NCBI GenBank assembly: GCA_964449895.1
Contig: CAYVBY010000011.1
Span: 7,232 to 71,231, forward strand
Reading direction: 5' to 3'
Length of the DNA: 64,000 nucleotides
Origin: Intestinibacter sp964449895
GTDB taxonomy: Bacteria > Bacillota > Clostridia > Peptostreptococcales > Peptostreptococcaceae
Below are positions 27,396-36,491 of this stretch, piece by piece. The position numbers were made by a program, and so were the translations under genes. Position 1 is the first letter of the stretch. Each line of letters begins with the position of its first letter. The notes beneath the pieces are model-generated. The model saw nothing but the letters and a program-made list of their open reading frames with translations. It did no database searches and was not told the origin of the DNA.

Positions 27396-27955
27396 TATTA
27401 TTTAGATTATTTTTTGAATTCTTCAAAATAGGTCTTTTTGCAATCGGTGGTGGTCTTGCTACAATGCCATTTTTATATGATATAAGTGAAAAAACAGGAT
27501 GGTTTACTAAAAGTGAACTAACTAATATGATAGCTATTTCTGAATCTACCCCAGGTCCTTTGGGCGTAAATATGGCTACCTATGTTGGATTTTCAGCTTC
27601 AGGAATCTTAGGAGGAATAATTACAACTTTAGGATTAATTGCTCCAGCAATCATAATAATAATAATAATATCTAATTTTTTAAATAAATTTAAAGATAAT
27701 CCTTATGTACAAGCTGTATTTAACACAATGAGACCTACATCAACAGGACTAATTGTAGGAGCTGGATGGGGTGTATTTGCAATTACTATGTTTAATTTAG
27801 ATAAATTCAACATAAGTTCTAATATTTTAGATTTATTTAATTTTAAAGCAATAATATTCGGTTTATTTTTATTCTTTTTAATAAAATACACAAATAAACA
27901 TCCAATTATATATATTATTTTCTCAGCAATTATCGGTATATTATTATCATTTTAA
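27389..27955 (+). CDS. Chromate transporter family protein, second half-size subunit
   Basis: 188 residues, membrane protein. It repeats the CHR pattern of its upstream partner: FAIGGGLATMPFLYDISEK near residue 17 and ISESTPGPLGVNMATYVGF near residue 50, but its C-terminal half diverges. The GAAGGAGG ribosome-binding site lies inside the end of the first gene. The two subunits are adjacent and overlapping, a layout typical of heterodimeric short-chain ChrA. The transcript ends at the strong terminator directly downstream. Confidence 0.9.
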   Translation: MLILFRLFFEFFKIGLFAIGGGLATMPFLYDISEKTGWFTKSELTNMIAISESTPGPLGVNMATYVGFSASGILGGIITTLGLIAPAIIIIIIISNFLNKFKDNPYVQAVFNTMRPTSTGLIVGAGWGVFAITMFNLDKFNISSNILDLFNFKAIIFGLFLFFLIKYTNKHPIIYIIFSAIIGILLSF

Positions 27956-27966
27956 ATAAATAAAAA

Positions 27967-27997
27967 CAAAAAGAGGCTATCTAATAGCCTCTTTTTG
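27967..27997 (+). terminator. Terminator after the ChrA pair
   Basis: CAAAAAGAGGCTA / TAGCCTCTTTTTG is a perfect 13-bp stem with a 5-nt loop. Confidence 0.9.
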
Positions 27998-28100
27998 TGT
28001 TGACGAGAAATTTTTAATTTAAATGTCATTAATTAAAATCTATATAATCTTATGAACTAATGACTTATACTTTATATAATAACACATATTGTTAGAATAT

Positions 28101-28136
28101 TTAAGGGGAATGAATAAATAAATTGATTCCCCTTAA
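28101..28136 (-). terminator. Hairpin downstream of metH
   Basis: TTAAGGGGAAT and ATTCCCCTTAA form an 11-bp stem about 50 bp past the metH stop. The trailing sequence is A/T-rich rather than a pure U-run. Confidence 0.6.
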
Positions 28137-28185
28137 GCATCTTTTATATTTTAACATACTTTAGTATATATTTACACCTTATTTT

Positions 28186-30552
28186 TTAAAAAGTCATTTT
28201 AGCTATTTCCACAGAACGTTTTGCATCTTTTGCATAGTAGTCTGCTTCAATCTTTTGTGCATATTCTTCTGTTAAAACTGCTCCTCCTACTATAACTTTA
28301 GCTTCTAGTTTAGCATCTTTTATAGCTTGTATTGTTTCTTTCATATTTTGTACAGTAGTTGTCATTAATGCACTTAATCCTATTAATTTTATATTTTGCG
28401 CCTTAGCAGTTTCTACTACAGCCTCTATTGGAACATCTTTTCCTAAATCTATTACTTCATATCCATAATTTTCTAGCATTATTTTTACGATATTTTTACC
28501 AATATCATGAATATCACCTTTTACTGTAGCAACTATTATTTTTCCTTTTGTATTGCCTTCTTGATTATTTGAATTTAATTTTTCTTTTATGATATTTAAT
28601 GAAACTTTTATTGTTTCTGCTGCTTGAATCATTTGTGGTAGGAAAATTTCACCTCTATCGTATTTTTCACCAACTTTATCAAGGGCAGGGATTAACATTT
28701 CATCTAATATTTTGTCCCCTTCATGTTCTTCAAGTAACTTATAAGTTAATGCTTTAGTTTCTTCTTTTAAACCTCTTTCTATAAGAACTTCTAAACTAAT
28801 TTCATCTCCTACTTGAATGTTATTTTCTCCAGATTTTTTATTTGAAAAATCTCTAAATTTGTCTATATATTCTTTGCAGCCTTTATCAATATTATTTATA
28901 ACTCTATAAGCATACATTGATTCTAGCATAACATCTTCTTGAGTGTTGATTATAGCTAAATCAAGACCTGCTCCTAAAGCTAAATTTAAGAATGTAGAGT
29001 TTAGTGCTTTTCTGTTAGGAACTCCAAATGATATATTAGATACACCTAGTATAGTTTTGCATCCTAATTTTTCTTTTACCATTCTTATAGCTTTTATAGT
29101 TTCCATAGCTTCTTCTTGTTGAGCTGATACAGTAAGTGATAAGCAATCTATAAATATATCTTGTCTTTTTATTCCATAACTTTCTGCTCTTTCTACTATT
29201 TTTTTAGCTATTTCAAATCTTCCTTCTGCTGTTTTAGGAATTCCATTTTCGTCTAATGCTAAACCAACTACAGCAGCACCATATTTTTTAACTATTGGAA
29301 GTATAGAATTTAATGAATCTTCTTTTCCATTTATAGAATTTACTATTGTTCTACCATTGTAATATCTAAGACCTTGTTCTAATGCATCTACATTAGATGA
29401 ATCTATTTGTATAGGAACATTTATGATTTCTTGTAAAGTTTTTATAACTTTAGGCATCATATATTTTTCATCTAATTCTGGAAGACCTACATTCATATTT
29501 AGTATTTCGGCGCCTTCTTCTACTTGATCAAGTCCAAGGCTTACTACATAATCTAAATTTCCACTTATTAAAGCTTCTTTTAGTGGTTCTCTTCCTGTTG
29601 GGTTTAATCTTTCACCCATTATAGTAGGTCTGTTTATTTCAAGTATTTTAGATGGCGAACAAACTACACATTCTAAATTCTTTTCTAATGGATTAACTTT
29701 TATATTTTTCACATTATCAGCTAATATTTTTGTAAATTTAGGATTTGTTCCACAACATCCACCTACTACAGTAGCACCCATTTCAACAAATTTAGAAACT
29801 CCAGCTAAAAATTCTTCTTCTGTCATTTCGTATACAGTTTGTCCATCTTTCATAGCTGGAAGACCTGCGTTAGGTTGAACTATTACAGGTACAGTTGATC
29901 TTTTTATGATTTTTTCTACTACTGGAAGTAATTGATCTGGTCCAAGAGAACAGTTAACACCTACTGCATCTGCTCCCAATCCTTGTAATGTAACTACCAT
30001 ACTTTCTGGTAAACAACCAGTAAAACTTCTTCCACTTTCATCAAAAGTCATAGTACAAAATACTGGTAAATCAGAATTTTCCTTAGCAGCAAGTAATGCA
30101 GCCTTTATTTCATATAAGTCCATCATAGTTTCTATGATTATTAAATCTGCACCTGATTTTACACCTTGTACTACTTGTCTTTTAAATATTTCATAAGCTC
30201 TATCAAAACTTAATGTTCCCATAGGTTCAAGCATTTCACCTATTGGCCCTATATCAAGAGCTACATATTTTTCATTGTTATTTTCAACTTGTTCTGCAGC
30301 TTTTTTAGCAGATTTTACTGCTACATCAATTATTTGTTCAACTTCATAACCTTTTGGTAATTTTAATTCATTACAACCAAATGTACATGTAGTAGCTATA
30401 TTAGCTCCTGCCTCAAAATATTCTTTATGTATTTCAACTAATATATCAGGATTTTCACATCCAAATGCTTCAGGATTTTGGCCAGTTTGAAGGCCTCTAT
30501 TTTGAAGCATAGTTCCCATTCCTCCATCAATTATTAGTATATTATTTTTCAT
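28186..30552 (-). CDS. metH: Cobalamin-dependent methionine synthase catalytic protein (lacks reactivation domain)
   Basis: Transfers a methyl group from methyltetrahydrofolate through cobalamin to homocysteine. 788 residues: a homocysteine domain (about 1-290) with zinc ligands in GVNCSLGP and GGCCGTNP; a pterin domain (about 310-570; MGERLNPTGREPLKEAL); a B12 cap; and a B12-binding domain with DIHDIGKN near residue 685, whose His coordinates cobalt. The C-terminal SAM-dependent reactivation domain of full MetH is missing and is supplied by the gene directly upstream. The ATG at 30552 overlaps that gene's end by 11 bp. Confidence 0.94.
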   Translation of the reverse strand: MKNNILIIDGGMGTMLQNRGLQTGQNPEAFGCENPDILVEIHKEYFEAGANIATTCTFGCNELKLPKGYEVEQIIDVAVKSAKKAAEQVENNNEKYVALDIGPIGEMLEPMGTLSFDRAYEIFKRQVVQGVKSGADLIIIETMMDLYEIKAALLAAKENSDLPVFCTMTFDESGRSFTGCLPESMVVTLQGLGADAVGVNCSLGPDQLLPVVEKIIKRSTVPVIVQPNAGLPAMKDGQTVYEMTEEEFLAGVSKFVEMGATVVGGCCGTNPKFTKILADNVKNIKVNPLEKNLECVVCSPSKILEINRPTIMGERLNPTGREPLKEALISGNLDYVVSLGLDQVEEGAEILNMNVGLPELDEKYMMPKVIKTLQEIINVPIQIDSSNVDALEQGLRYYNGRTIVNSINGKEDSLNSILPIVKKYGAAVVGLALDENGIPKTAEGRFEIAKKIVERAESYGIKRQDIFIDCLSLTVSAQQEEAMETIKAIRMVKEKLGCKTILGVSNISFGVPNRKALNSTFLNLALGAGLDLAIINTQEDVMLESMYAYRVINNIDKGCKEYIDKFRDFSNKKSGENNIQVGDEISLEVLIERGLKEETKALTYKLLEEHEGDKILDEMLIPALDKVGEKYDRGEIFLPQMIQAAETIKVSLNIIKEKLNSNNQEGNTKGKIIVATVKGDIHDIGKNIVKIMLENYGYEVIDLGKDVPIEAVVETAKAQNIKLIGLSALMTTTVQNMKETIQAIKDAKLEAKVIVGGAVLTEEYAQKIEADYYAKDAKRSVEIAKMTF

Positions 30553-31255
30553 ATACTTTTTTATTTCCACAACTATCAGCCTTTCTTCTAAATTTGCAAT
30601 TTGTTCTATTTGAACAATTTTCACAGGTTCTTTTTCTTTCTTCTTTTTTGTTAGATATTCCTATTAATGCAACTACAGATTTTCTAGGTATCATAATCCC
30701 CGTATCAGTAACAGTTATACCAATTTTTCTCTGTGCATTTAATATATTTAATATATCTTTATTTACTCTTATATCTAAATCCCCATATCCTGGGCTATAC
30801 CTCATTGTAAGAGTTTTATTTTCCTTAGATACATCTTGTAAAATATTATCTTGTATTATATCACATGCTTCTTCAATTGAAGTTGTAGCACATGCATCAA
30901 TTATTACACCCTTTGTTAAATTTTTATAGCTATATGTTCTTATTGTTTTTTCAATATTAAATCCAAGCGTGGCACTCATTAAAATACATTTATCACAATC
31001 TTTAAGAAGTTCACTTATATCTTTACTCTCAAATTTTAAATTTGAGTTTTTAAATTCAACTATATGAGATTTTGTATTGTTTTTTATATCATAAACTTCA
31101 TAAACATATTTTAAATCTATATTTTCTTTTGTTTCATCTATACATTGATTTATTTTTTCATTTAAATCTTCATCTATAGATTGCCCATTATGCCCTAAAT
31201 ATCTAAGAACTTCTGACTTATTTATAGATAAATTAGTTGCTATATTTTCTATCAT
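30542..31255 (-). CDS. Stand-alone methionine synthase reactivation-domain protein
   Basis: Homologous to the C-terminal AdoMet-binding domain of MetH, which re-methylates oxidised cobalamin. The key block is TMRYSPGYGDLDI near residue 150, with IMIPRKSVVALIGIS after it. The N-terminal 90 residues are a helical region (SINKSEVLRYLGHNG). The last 30 residues hold four cysteines (CENC, NCK, SCG), a possible metal or cluster site not found in classic MetH. It lies between luxS and metH and overlaps metH. The ATG at 31255 is used; a TTG at 31264, four nt after GGAG, is an alternative. Confidence 0.87.
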   Translation of the reverse strand: MIENIATNLSINKSEVLRYLGHNGQSIDEDLNEKINQCIDETKENIDLKYVYEVYDIKNNTKSHIVEFKNSNLKFESKDISELLKDCDKCILMSATLGFNIEKTIRTYSYKNLTKGVIIDACATTSIEEACDIIQDNILQDVSKENKTLTMRYSPGYGDLDIRVNKDILNILNAQRKIGITVTDTGIMIPRKSVVALIGISNKKEERKRTCENCSNRTNCKFRRKADSCGNKKVYEK

Positions 31256-31283
31256 TCTTATCAATTATCTCCAAATATACTTA

Positions 31284-31739
31284 CTATTCACCGTATATAT
31301 TTAACGAAAATCCTTGTTCTAATGCATATTTAGCATATTCTTGTGCTCCAAATAATGATAAATCTCTATAATTACCACATTCAACAGCAGTTGCAGCCAC
31401 CATTTCTTTAGCATTTACAACCTTAACTAATGCTTTTTCTAAACCTTCTTTAACAACAGAAGCATCAACATCTCCCCACATTACTAAGTAAAAACCTGTT
31501 CTACAGCCCATTGGTGATAAATCTATAATATCATCTAATTCTTCTCTTAAATAAGTTGCTAATAAATGCTCTAAACCATGCATTGCAGCTGTTCCAAAGG
31601 CTTCCTTATTTGGTTGTAAAAATCTTAAATCAAATTTACAAACTTTATCACCCATTTTTCCATCTAATACACAACATTTTCTTACAAAAGGTGCTTTTAC
31701 CTTATTGTGGTCTAATTTAAAACTTTCTACTTTTTCCAT
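31284..31739 (-). CDS. luxS: S-ribosylhomocysteine lyase
   Basis: Cleaves S-ribosylhomocysteine to homocysteine and DPD, the precursor of autoinducer-2. The 151 residues include the metal-binding HGLEH motif at about 55-59, the catalytic-site Cys in MGCRTGFYL, and the third metal ligand Cys in VECGNYRDLSLFGAQEYA. The length is typical. It is the first gene of an activated-methyl-cycle operon with the two MetH genes, so its homocysteine product is directly recycled to methionine. AAGGAGA lies 6-8 nt before the ATG. Confidence 0.96.
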   Translation of the reverse strand: MEKVESFKLDHNKVKAPFVRKCCVLDGKMGDKVCKFDLRFLQPNKEAFGTAAMHGLEHLLATYLREELDDIIDLSPMGCRTGFYLVMWGDVDASVVKEGLEKALVKVVNAKEMVAATAVECGNYRDLSLFGAQEYAKYALEQGFSLNIYGE

Positions 31740-31802
31740 TTTTCTATCTCCTTATTACTTAAAATTCTCAAAATACAGAAAATTACAATTTATTTATAAA
31801 CA

Positions 31803-31834
31803 GAAAAACGCCTAAAGACCTTCTTTAGACGCTT
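31803..31834 (-). terminator. Terminator after the epimerase gene
   Basis: On the minus strand GCGTCTAAAGA pairs with TCTTTAGGCG (one G-T pair) and is followed by TTTTTCTG. It separates the epimerase gene from luxS. Confidence 0.85.
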
Positions 31835-31879
31835 TATATATCAAATTATATATTACTCAAGATTTTTTGTAAATAAATC

Positions 31880-32821
31880 TTAAATTATCTTTAAAACTTG
31901 ATCTACTTCTGTCATTTCTACATCTTCCATCTTAGGTTTATTTTTAACATACCATTGGTAAGTTTTTTTCAAACCTTTTTCAATTAATATATTAGGAATA
32001 TATAGTCCATCATTTATCAATTTGTCTATTTCTAATACACAACTAATATTTCTAAATGGGAAATAACTTCTCTCTTTTATTTTTATTTTGTCTAAATCTA
32101 CATATTTTATTATAGGTTCTTTTCCAACAATTTCTCCACATACTTCTATTAATCTTTTCCAAGTTATAAGTTGTGGTGTGGAAACATTATATGCCTCTCT
32201 TACTTTATCATTTTTTGTTAAACTATATAAAACTTTTACAAAATCATCTATATATATAAATTGATTTACGACCGGTTCACTTCCTTTTCTAGGCACAGGA
32301 ATTGCTTTATTATCTCTTATTCTATCAAATAAGAATACCTCTCTGTATAAATTATTTTCTGGCCCATAAATATGTGTTGGTCTTATTAATATATAAGGTA
32401 GATCACTTTCTATAATATATTTTTCAGCCTCAACTTTTTCAATTCCATATTTACCCCATTCTGGATTTAAGCCTTTTTCGGCATCTTCTGATATATATTC
32501 TTTACTTGTCTTTTTATAAACTGCAGCTGAAGATAATACAACGTATTTTTTTAGAGATTGTCTATTTACAAATTTAAATAAATTCTCTATATCTGATTTT
32601 AAAAACGCAGTTAAATCATATATATATTGGTATTCGTTTTCCTCTAAAGCCTTTTCTAATTCCTCTACATTTCGTCTGTTACATAAAAAGTGTTTGTTTA
32701 CACCATCATAATCAATATTACCTGTTGTTAATACATCAACCTTGTATTCATGTTTTATAAAATATTTAGCTAGTGATTTTCCTATAAAATCACTCCCACC
32801 CATAATTAAAACTGACTTCAT
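31880..32821 (-). CDS. NAD-dependent epimerase/dehydratase family protein
   Basis: An extended SDR enzyme of 313 residues. The Rossmann motif is GGSDFIGK at residues 8-15, a variant of GxxGxxG with Asp in the loop. LSSAAVY near residue 95, the catalytic-type YGIEKVEAEKYI near 125, and IRPTHIYGPEN near 145 follow. The YxxxK pair reads YGIEK. Substrate specificity cannot be read; sugar-nucleotide epimerases, reductases and RNA-binding relatives share this pattern. It is monocistronic, with its own terminator. AGGGAGG precedes the ATG. Confidence 0.85.
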   Translation of the reverse strand: MKSVLIMGGSDFIGKSLAKYFIKHEYKVDVLTTGNIDYDGVNKHFLCNRRNVEELEKALEENEYQYIYDLTAFLKSDIENLFKFVNRQSLKKYVVLSSAAVYKKTSKEYISEDAEKGLNPEWGKYGIEKVEAEKYIIESDLPYILIRPTHIYGPENNLYREVFLFDRIRDNKAIPVPRKGSEPVVNQFIYIDDFVKVLYSLTKNDKVREAYNVSTPQLITWKRLIEVCGEIVGKEPIIKYVDLDKIKIKERSYFPFRNISCVLEIDKLINDGLYIPNILIEKGLKKTYQWYVKNKPKMEDVEMTEVDQVLKII

Positions 32822-32927
32822 TTTTATTATTCCTCCCTATGGATTTATTATTTATATTTAAAAACAACGTCATATTAATAATACCATATATTTCCACAAG
32901 CTTGATGTATAATTAAATTTATACGAC

Positions 32928-32967
32928 AAAAAAAGAGCAGTTAATTTTTATTTGCTGCTCTTTTTTT
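32928..32967 (-). terminator. Terminator after the amino-acid ABC operon
   Basis: AAAAAAAGAGCAG and CTGCTCTTTTTTT form a 13-bp stem with a 14-nt loop just past the ATPase stop, with T-runs on both strands. Confidence 0.85.
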
Positions 32968-32974
32968 AAATTTT

Positions 32975-33712
32975 CTATTTATCTAAAGTTCTTTTTAAGA
33001 ATTCACGAGTACGTTCTTGAACTGGATTATTAAATATTTGTTCTGGAGTTCCTTCTTCAGCGATTACTCCTTTATCCATAAACACAACTCTATCAGAAAC
33101 TTCTTCAGCAAATCCCATTTCATGTGTAACAACTAACATTGTAAGACCAGTTTCTGCTAATTCTTTCATAACCTTTAAAACCTCTCCTACCATCTCAGGG
33201 TCAAGAGCTGATGTTGGTTCATCAAATAACATAACATCTGGTTCCATAGAAAGTGCTCTAGCTATTGCAACTCTTTGTTTTTGTCCACCTGATAATTGTT
33301 TTGGTTTTGCATTTAAATATGAATCCATTCCTACTATTTTTAAATATTTCATAGCAACATCTTCAGCTTCTTTTTTAGATCTTTTTAAAACTTTTATTTG
33401 ACCTACAGTACAGTTTCCTAAAACATCAAGGTTATTAAATAGATTAAATTGTTGGAATACCATTCCTAATTTTGTACGATAATCATATATATTATGTTTT
33501 TCATCTAATATATTTTCACCATTATATATAATTTCTCCTCCACTTGGAGTTTCAAGTAAATTTATGCAACGAAGAAGAGTTGATTTTCCAGATCCCGAAG
33601 AACCTATTATGCAAACAACTTCTCCTTTATTAACTGAAAAATCTATATCTCTTAGTACTTCATGTGTTCCAAAGGATTTACTTAAATGTTTAATTTGTAT
33701 TACATTTTCCAT
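32975..33712 (-). CDS. Polar amino acid ABC transporter ATP-binding protein (GlnQ-like)
   Basis: 245 residues. Walker A GSSGSGKST is at about 37-45, the Q-loop in GMVFQQFNLF, the ABC signature LSGGQKQRVAIARAL near 140, Walker B VMLFDEPTSALDP near 160, and the switch His in VVTHEMGFAEE. It is a close match to the GlnQ/HisP class that energises uptake of polar amino acids. It is the last gene of a three-gene operon (binding protein, permease, ATPase). The exact substrate (glutamine, cystine, or basic amino acids) is not resolved. Confidence 0.95.
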   Translation of the reverse strand: MENVIQIKHLSKSFGTHEVLRDIDFSVNKGEVVCIIGSSGSGKSTLLRCINLLETPSGGEIIYNGENILDEKHNIYDYRTKLGMVFQQFNLFNNLDVLGNCTVGQIKVLKRSKKEAEDVAMKYLKIVGMDSYLNAKPKQLSGGQKQRVAIARALSMEPDVMLFDEPTSALDPEMVGEVLKVMKELAETGLTMLVVTHEMGFAEEVSDRVVFMDKGVIAEEGTPEQIFNNPVQERTREFLKRTLDK

Positions 33713-33730
33713 TTTCTTTCCTCCACTAAC

Positions 33731-34495
33731 TTAGTTTGCGCTCTTTTTTAATGCATCTTCAGGTCTTTGAACTTGCATTTGATTTCCTGTCATATTGTAA
33801 TTTTCAGGACCATCTAATTTCTTTTCTACAAAACGTAATATTCTTGTAATAGTAAATGTCATAATAAAGTACATTATACATGTTACAAAGAATGATTCAA
33901 AATATCTGAAGTTGTTTCCTGCAATTGTTTTTGTTGTAAAGTAAAGTTCAGTTACTCCTATAACATTAAGTACTGATGTATCTTTTATATTGATTACAAA
34001 CTCATTACCTGTTGCTGGTAATATATTTCTTACAACTTGAGGTAATACAACATTTATCATTGTTTGAAGATGAGTCATACCTATAGCATGTGCAGCTTCA
34101 AATTGACCTTTGTCGATAGATATAATACCACCACGAACTATTTCAGCCATATATGCACCTGTATTTATAGAAACTATAAATATAGCTGCAAAAGTTCTAT
34201 CCATATCAATTCCAAAAGCTAAATCAGAACCATAATAAATAACCATAGCTTGAACAATCATTGGTGTTCCACGGAAAAACTCAACATAAGCATTTAAAAT
34301 AGCATTTACAACTGTTAAAACAACTTTTTTTCCGCCTTTTTCACCTTTTGGAATAGTTCTTATAATTCCTATTAATAAACCTATAATAGAACCAATTACA
34401 GTCCCTATTAATGATATAAATAATGTCATTTCAGCACCGCTTAAAAAAACGCGCCAGTTTTGAGATACGATTTGAACAATCCACTCCGAACTCAT
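33731..34495 (-). CDS. Polar amino acid ABC transporter permease
   Basis: 254 residues with about five membrane segments. The N-terminal MTLFISLIGTVIGSIIGLLIG and the EAA loop EAAHAIGMTHLQTMINVVLPQ near residue 155 are typical of the HisM/GlnP permease family. ELYFTTKTIAGNNF follows near 195. It would form a homodimer in the membrane with the GlnQ-like ATPase encoded 18 bp downstream. AAGGAGGAG precedes the ATG. Confidence 0.94.
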   Translation of the reverse strand: MSSEWIVQIVSQNWRVFLSGAEMTLFISLIGTVIGSIIGLLIGIIRTIPKGEKGGKKVVLTVVNAILNAYVEFFRGTPMIVQAMVIYYGSDLAFGIDMDRTFAAIFIVSINTGAYMAEIVRGGIISIDKGQFEAAHAIGMTHLQTMINVVLPQVVRNILPATGNEFVINIKDTSVLNVIGVTELYFTTKTIAGNNFRYFESFFVTCIMYFIMTFTITRILRFVEKKLDGPENYNMTGNQMQVQRPEDALKKSAN

Positions 34496-34522
34496 TTATT
34501 AACTCCTCCTTAATTACACCCA

Positions 34523-34552
34523 AAGACCGACTGTATTTCTACAACCGGTCTT
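34523..34552 (-). other. Intercistronic hairpin between binding-protein and permease genes
   Basis: AAGACCG and CGGTCTT arms form a hairpin in the 93-bp gap. No U-run follows on the minus strand, so it is more likely an mRNA-stabilising or processing element than a full terminator. Such elements help raise binding-protein levels over permease. Confidence 0.6.
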
Positions 34553-34588
34553 AGTTTATGTTTTAAATATTTTATTTTTTAATTAAAA

Positions 34589-35413
34589 TTAATTTTGAGC
34601 AGGTTGATTAGCTATTGCATCATCCATTAATTTTAAACGATCTTCTTCTAATATTCCTTTTAATATTTCATTTATTTTTTCTAATAAATCGCTATCTTTA
34701 GCAATACCTACTGCTATAGCAGTATCTTCTTTAGATGTTTTAAATCCATCTGTAAATTCTACCATTGCAAAATTACTATTTGCAGCAACAGCACTTACAG
34801 CTTCAGGGCGTTCTGAAACATATCCATCTATTTTACCTGCTTCTAATGCAACCCTCATAGCTGGGAAATTATCCATAGCTGTATCTTTATTTACACCTTT
34901 AATTTGGTCTATTACTGTATAATGGAAAGTATTTAATTGAGCTGTTATAGTTGCACCTTTAAAGTCGCTTAATTTTGTTGCATTTTCATATTCTCCACCT
35001 TTTTTAACAACCATTACTAAATCAGAAGTATAATATACATCTGAGAAGTCTATAGTTTTTGCACGTTCAGCAGTTGGTGACATACCTGCGATTATAGCGT
35101 CTATTTTCCCTGATTGTATAGCTGGAACTAATCCGTCCCATTCAGTTTTAACTATAACTAATTCTTTTCCTAAACCTTCAGCTATTTTTTTAGCTATTTG
35201 AACATCATATCCGTTTGCATATTCATCATTGCCTTCAATTTTTACAGCTCCATTAGAATCATCACTTTGAGTCCAGTTAAATGGCGCATATCCACATTCC
35301 ATACCAACTCTAAATTCATTTGATTCTTCTTTAGATGAGCTTGAACTACATCCTGTTAAAGCCATTGTAAATATCATTACAGCAGCTAATAATAGTGATA
35401 TTCTTTTTTTCAT
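34589..35413 (-). CDS. Polar amino acid ABC transporter substrate-binding lipoprotein
   Basis: 274 residues. A lipoprotein signal peptide (MKKRISLLLAAVMIFTMALTGC) places the lipid-anchored Cys at residue 22, followed by a Ser/Glu linker. The periplasmic-binding-protein type 2 fold shows RVGMECGYAPFNW, NGYDVQIAKKIAEGLG, DAIIAGMSPTAERAKTIDFSDVYY and KIDGYVSERPEAVSAV. The ATG at 35413 is chosen because AAGGGGG lies upstream; an earlier in-frame ATG at 35452 lacks a site and would add a non-signal extension. It is the first gene of the operon. Confidence 0.94.
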   Translation of the reverse strand: MKKRISLLLAAVMIFTMALTGCSSSSSKEESNEFRVGMECGYAPFNWTQSDDSNGAVKIEGNDEYANGYDVQIAKKIAEGLGKELVIVKTEWDGLVPAIQSGKIDAIIAGMSPTAERAKTIDFSDVYYTSDLVMVVKKGGEYENATKLSDFKGATITAQLNTFHYTVIDQIKGVNKDTAMDNFPAMRVALEAGKIDGYVSERPEAVSAVAANSNFAMVEFTDGFKTSKEDTAIAVGIAKDSDLLEKINEILKGILEEDRLKLMDDAIANQPAQN

Positions 35414-35668
35414 AAAAAGTATTCCCCCTTGTAAATAGTAGCTTTTTTCCAATTTTAACCATTGAAATTACTAAAATTCTAACACTATATAGTTATTTTT
35501 TCAATATGTTAATCGATTTTTCCTAAATTTAGTATTTATATATATAAATTTTATTTTATTAGTTATAATATTTTGTTCTTTTTTCAATTGTAAATTATAT
35601 ATTTTATGAATATATACATTGTTTTATCATAATTATTTTTTTTATCTAAAAAACAAAAACCATACTTA

Positions 35669-35697
35669 TTGACAAAACAATACTTATTTTTTATTAT
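35669..35697 (+). promoter_or_regulatory. Sigma-A promoter of the following membrane protein gene
   Basis: TTGACA (35669-35674), 17 bp, TATTAT (35692-35697), 25 bp before a GGAGGTGA ribosome-binding site. Confidence 0.75.
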
Positions 35698-35733
35698 AAA
35701 ACAATATAAGTTACAAATTTTGGAGGTGATTTT

Positions 35734-36369
35734 ATAAATATTTATATAGTTCTCATAATAATGTTCATTGTTTTATTTTTTAAAATTGATTTTATAAAAG
35801 ATATAGTATCTCTGCAATTTTTACCGTCTGCATTGAATATGTTTAATGGAAATATAAATTCAAATACTTTTAAATTTAAATCTATTGAAGTTTTTATAAA
35901 CTGCATTTTAGCTGGAATAATAAATTTAATAGATTTTTGTTTGTTATCTATAATTTGGATTCCACATTTTAAAAAATTTTTAAATTTTATATATAGAAAT
36001 CCAGACACTCTTGAAAAGCATGCTTCTTTTTTATTTGGAGGGAATAAAGGACATAGAAATTTCATTACTCATTCTATTTTTAATCCTTTATTTTTAGGGT
36101 ATTTATTTTTATCCTCAAAAATTTGCATTATCTTTTCAGATATGCACTTAGGTATTATTTTTAAATATCTATTATTTCTAATCGGACTATGCTTTCCTTG
36201 TCATTTACTTTCAGATACTATGCCAAATCATTGGAGAGGATTCGCAAATATTAAAGTTTATTTATTTACTAACTTTTATACATTTTGCCCTCTAATATCA
36301 AAATCTTGGCTTTATATAGGAACTTTTTTATCCTTTATATTATTATATAAATTCATTTTTTTAATATAG
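35734..36369 (+). CDS. Membrane protein resembling YdjM-type metal-dependent hydrolases; possible AUA start
   Basis: About 202-211 residues with several hydrophobic segments. HRNFITHSI near residue 110 and HLLSDTMPNHWRG near residue 160 form the His/Asp pattern of membrane-bound metal-dependent hydrolases (YdjM/DUF457-like). Function is unknown. The first in-frame ATG (35761) is 34 nt from the strong GGAGGTGA site at 35722-35729. An in-frame ATA at 35734 lies 7 nt after the GGAGG core, and no stop intervenes, so translation may start at ATA. A consensus promoter directly upstream supports expression of this strand. A competing minus-strand frame lacks such support. Confidence 0.65.
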   Translation: MNIYIVLIIMFIVLFFKIDFIKDIVSLQFLPSALNMFNGNINSNTFKFKSIEVFINCILAGIINLIDFCLLSIIWIPHFKKFLNFIYRNPDTLEKHASFLFGGNKGHRNFITHSIFNPLFLGYLFLSSKICIIFSDMHLGIIFKYLLFLIGLCFPCHLLSDTMPNHWRGFANIKVYLFTNFYTFCPLISKSWLYIGTFLSFILLYKFIFLI

Positions 36370-36491
36370 TTTTCCATCTATAAAATTACCTTTTTTTGTA
36401 TAGTGTTTTTTTTATAAAAAAGTAATATCATATTTATAATAACTTTATTAAATTTAAAATTTTATATTTAAACAAAGAAAGGATTTTATAA

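Noticed and set aside
35742..36065. 107-codon minus-strand frame opposite the membrane-protein gene
   Set aside because: It lacks a ribosome-binding site, while the plus strand has a consensus promoter, a perfect ribosome-binding site and a recognisable His/Asp motif pattern.
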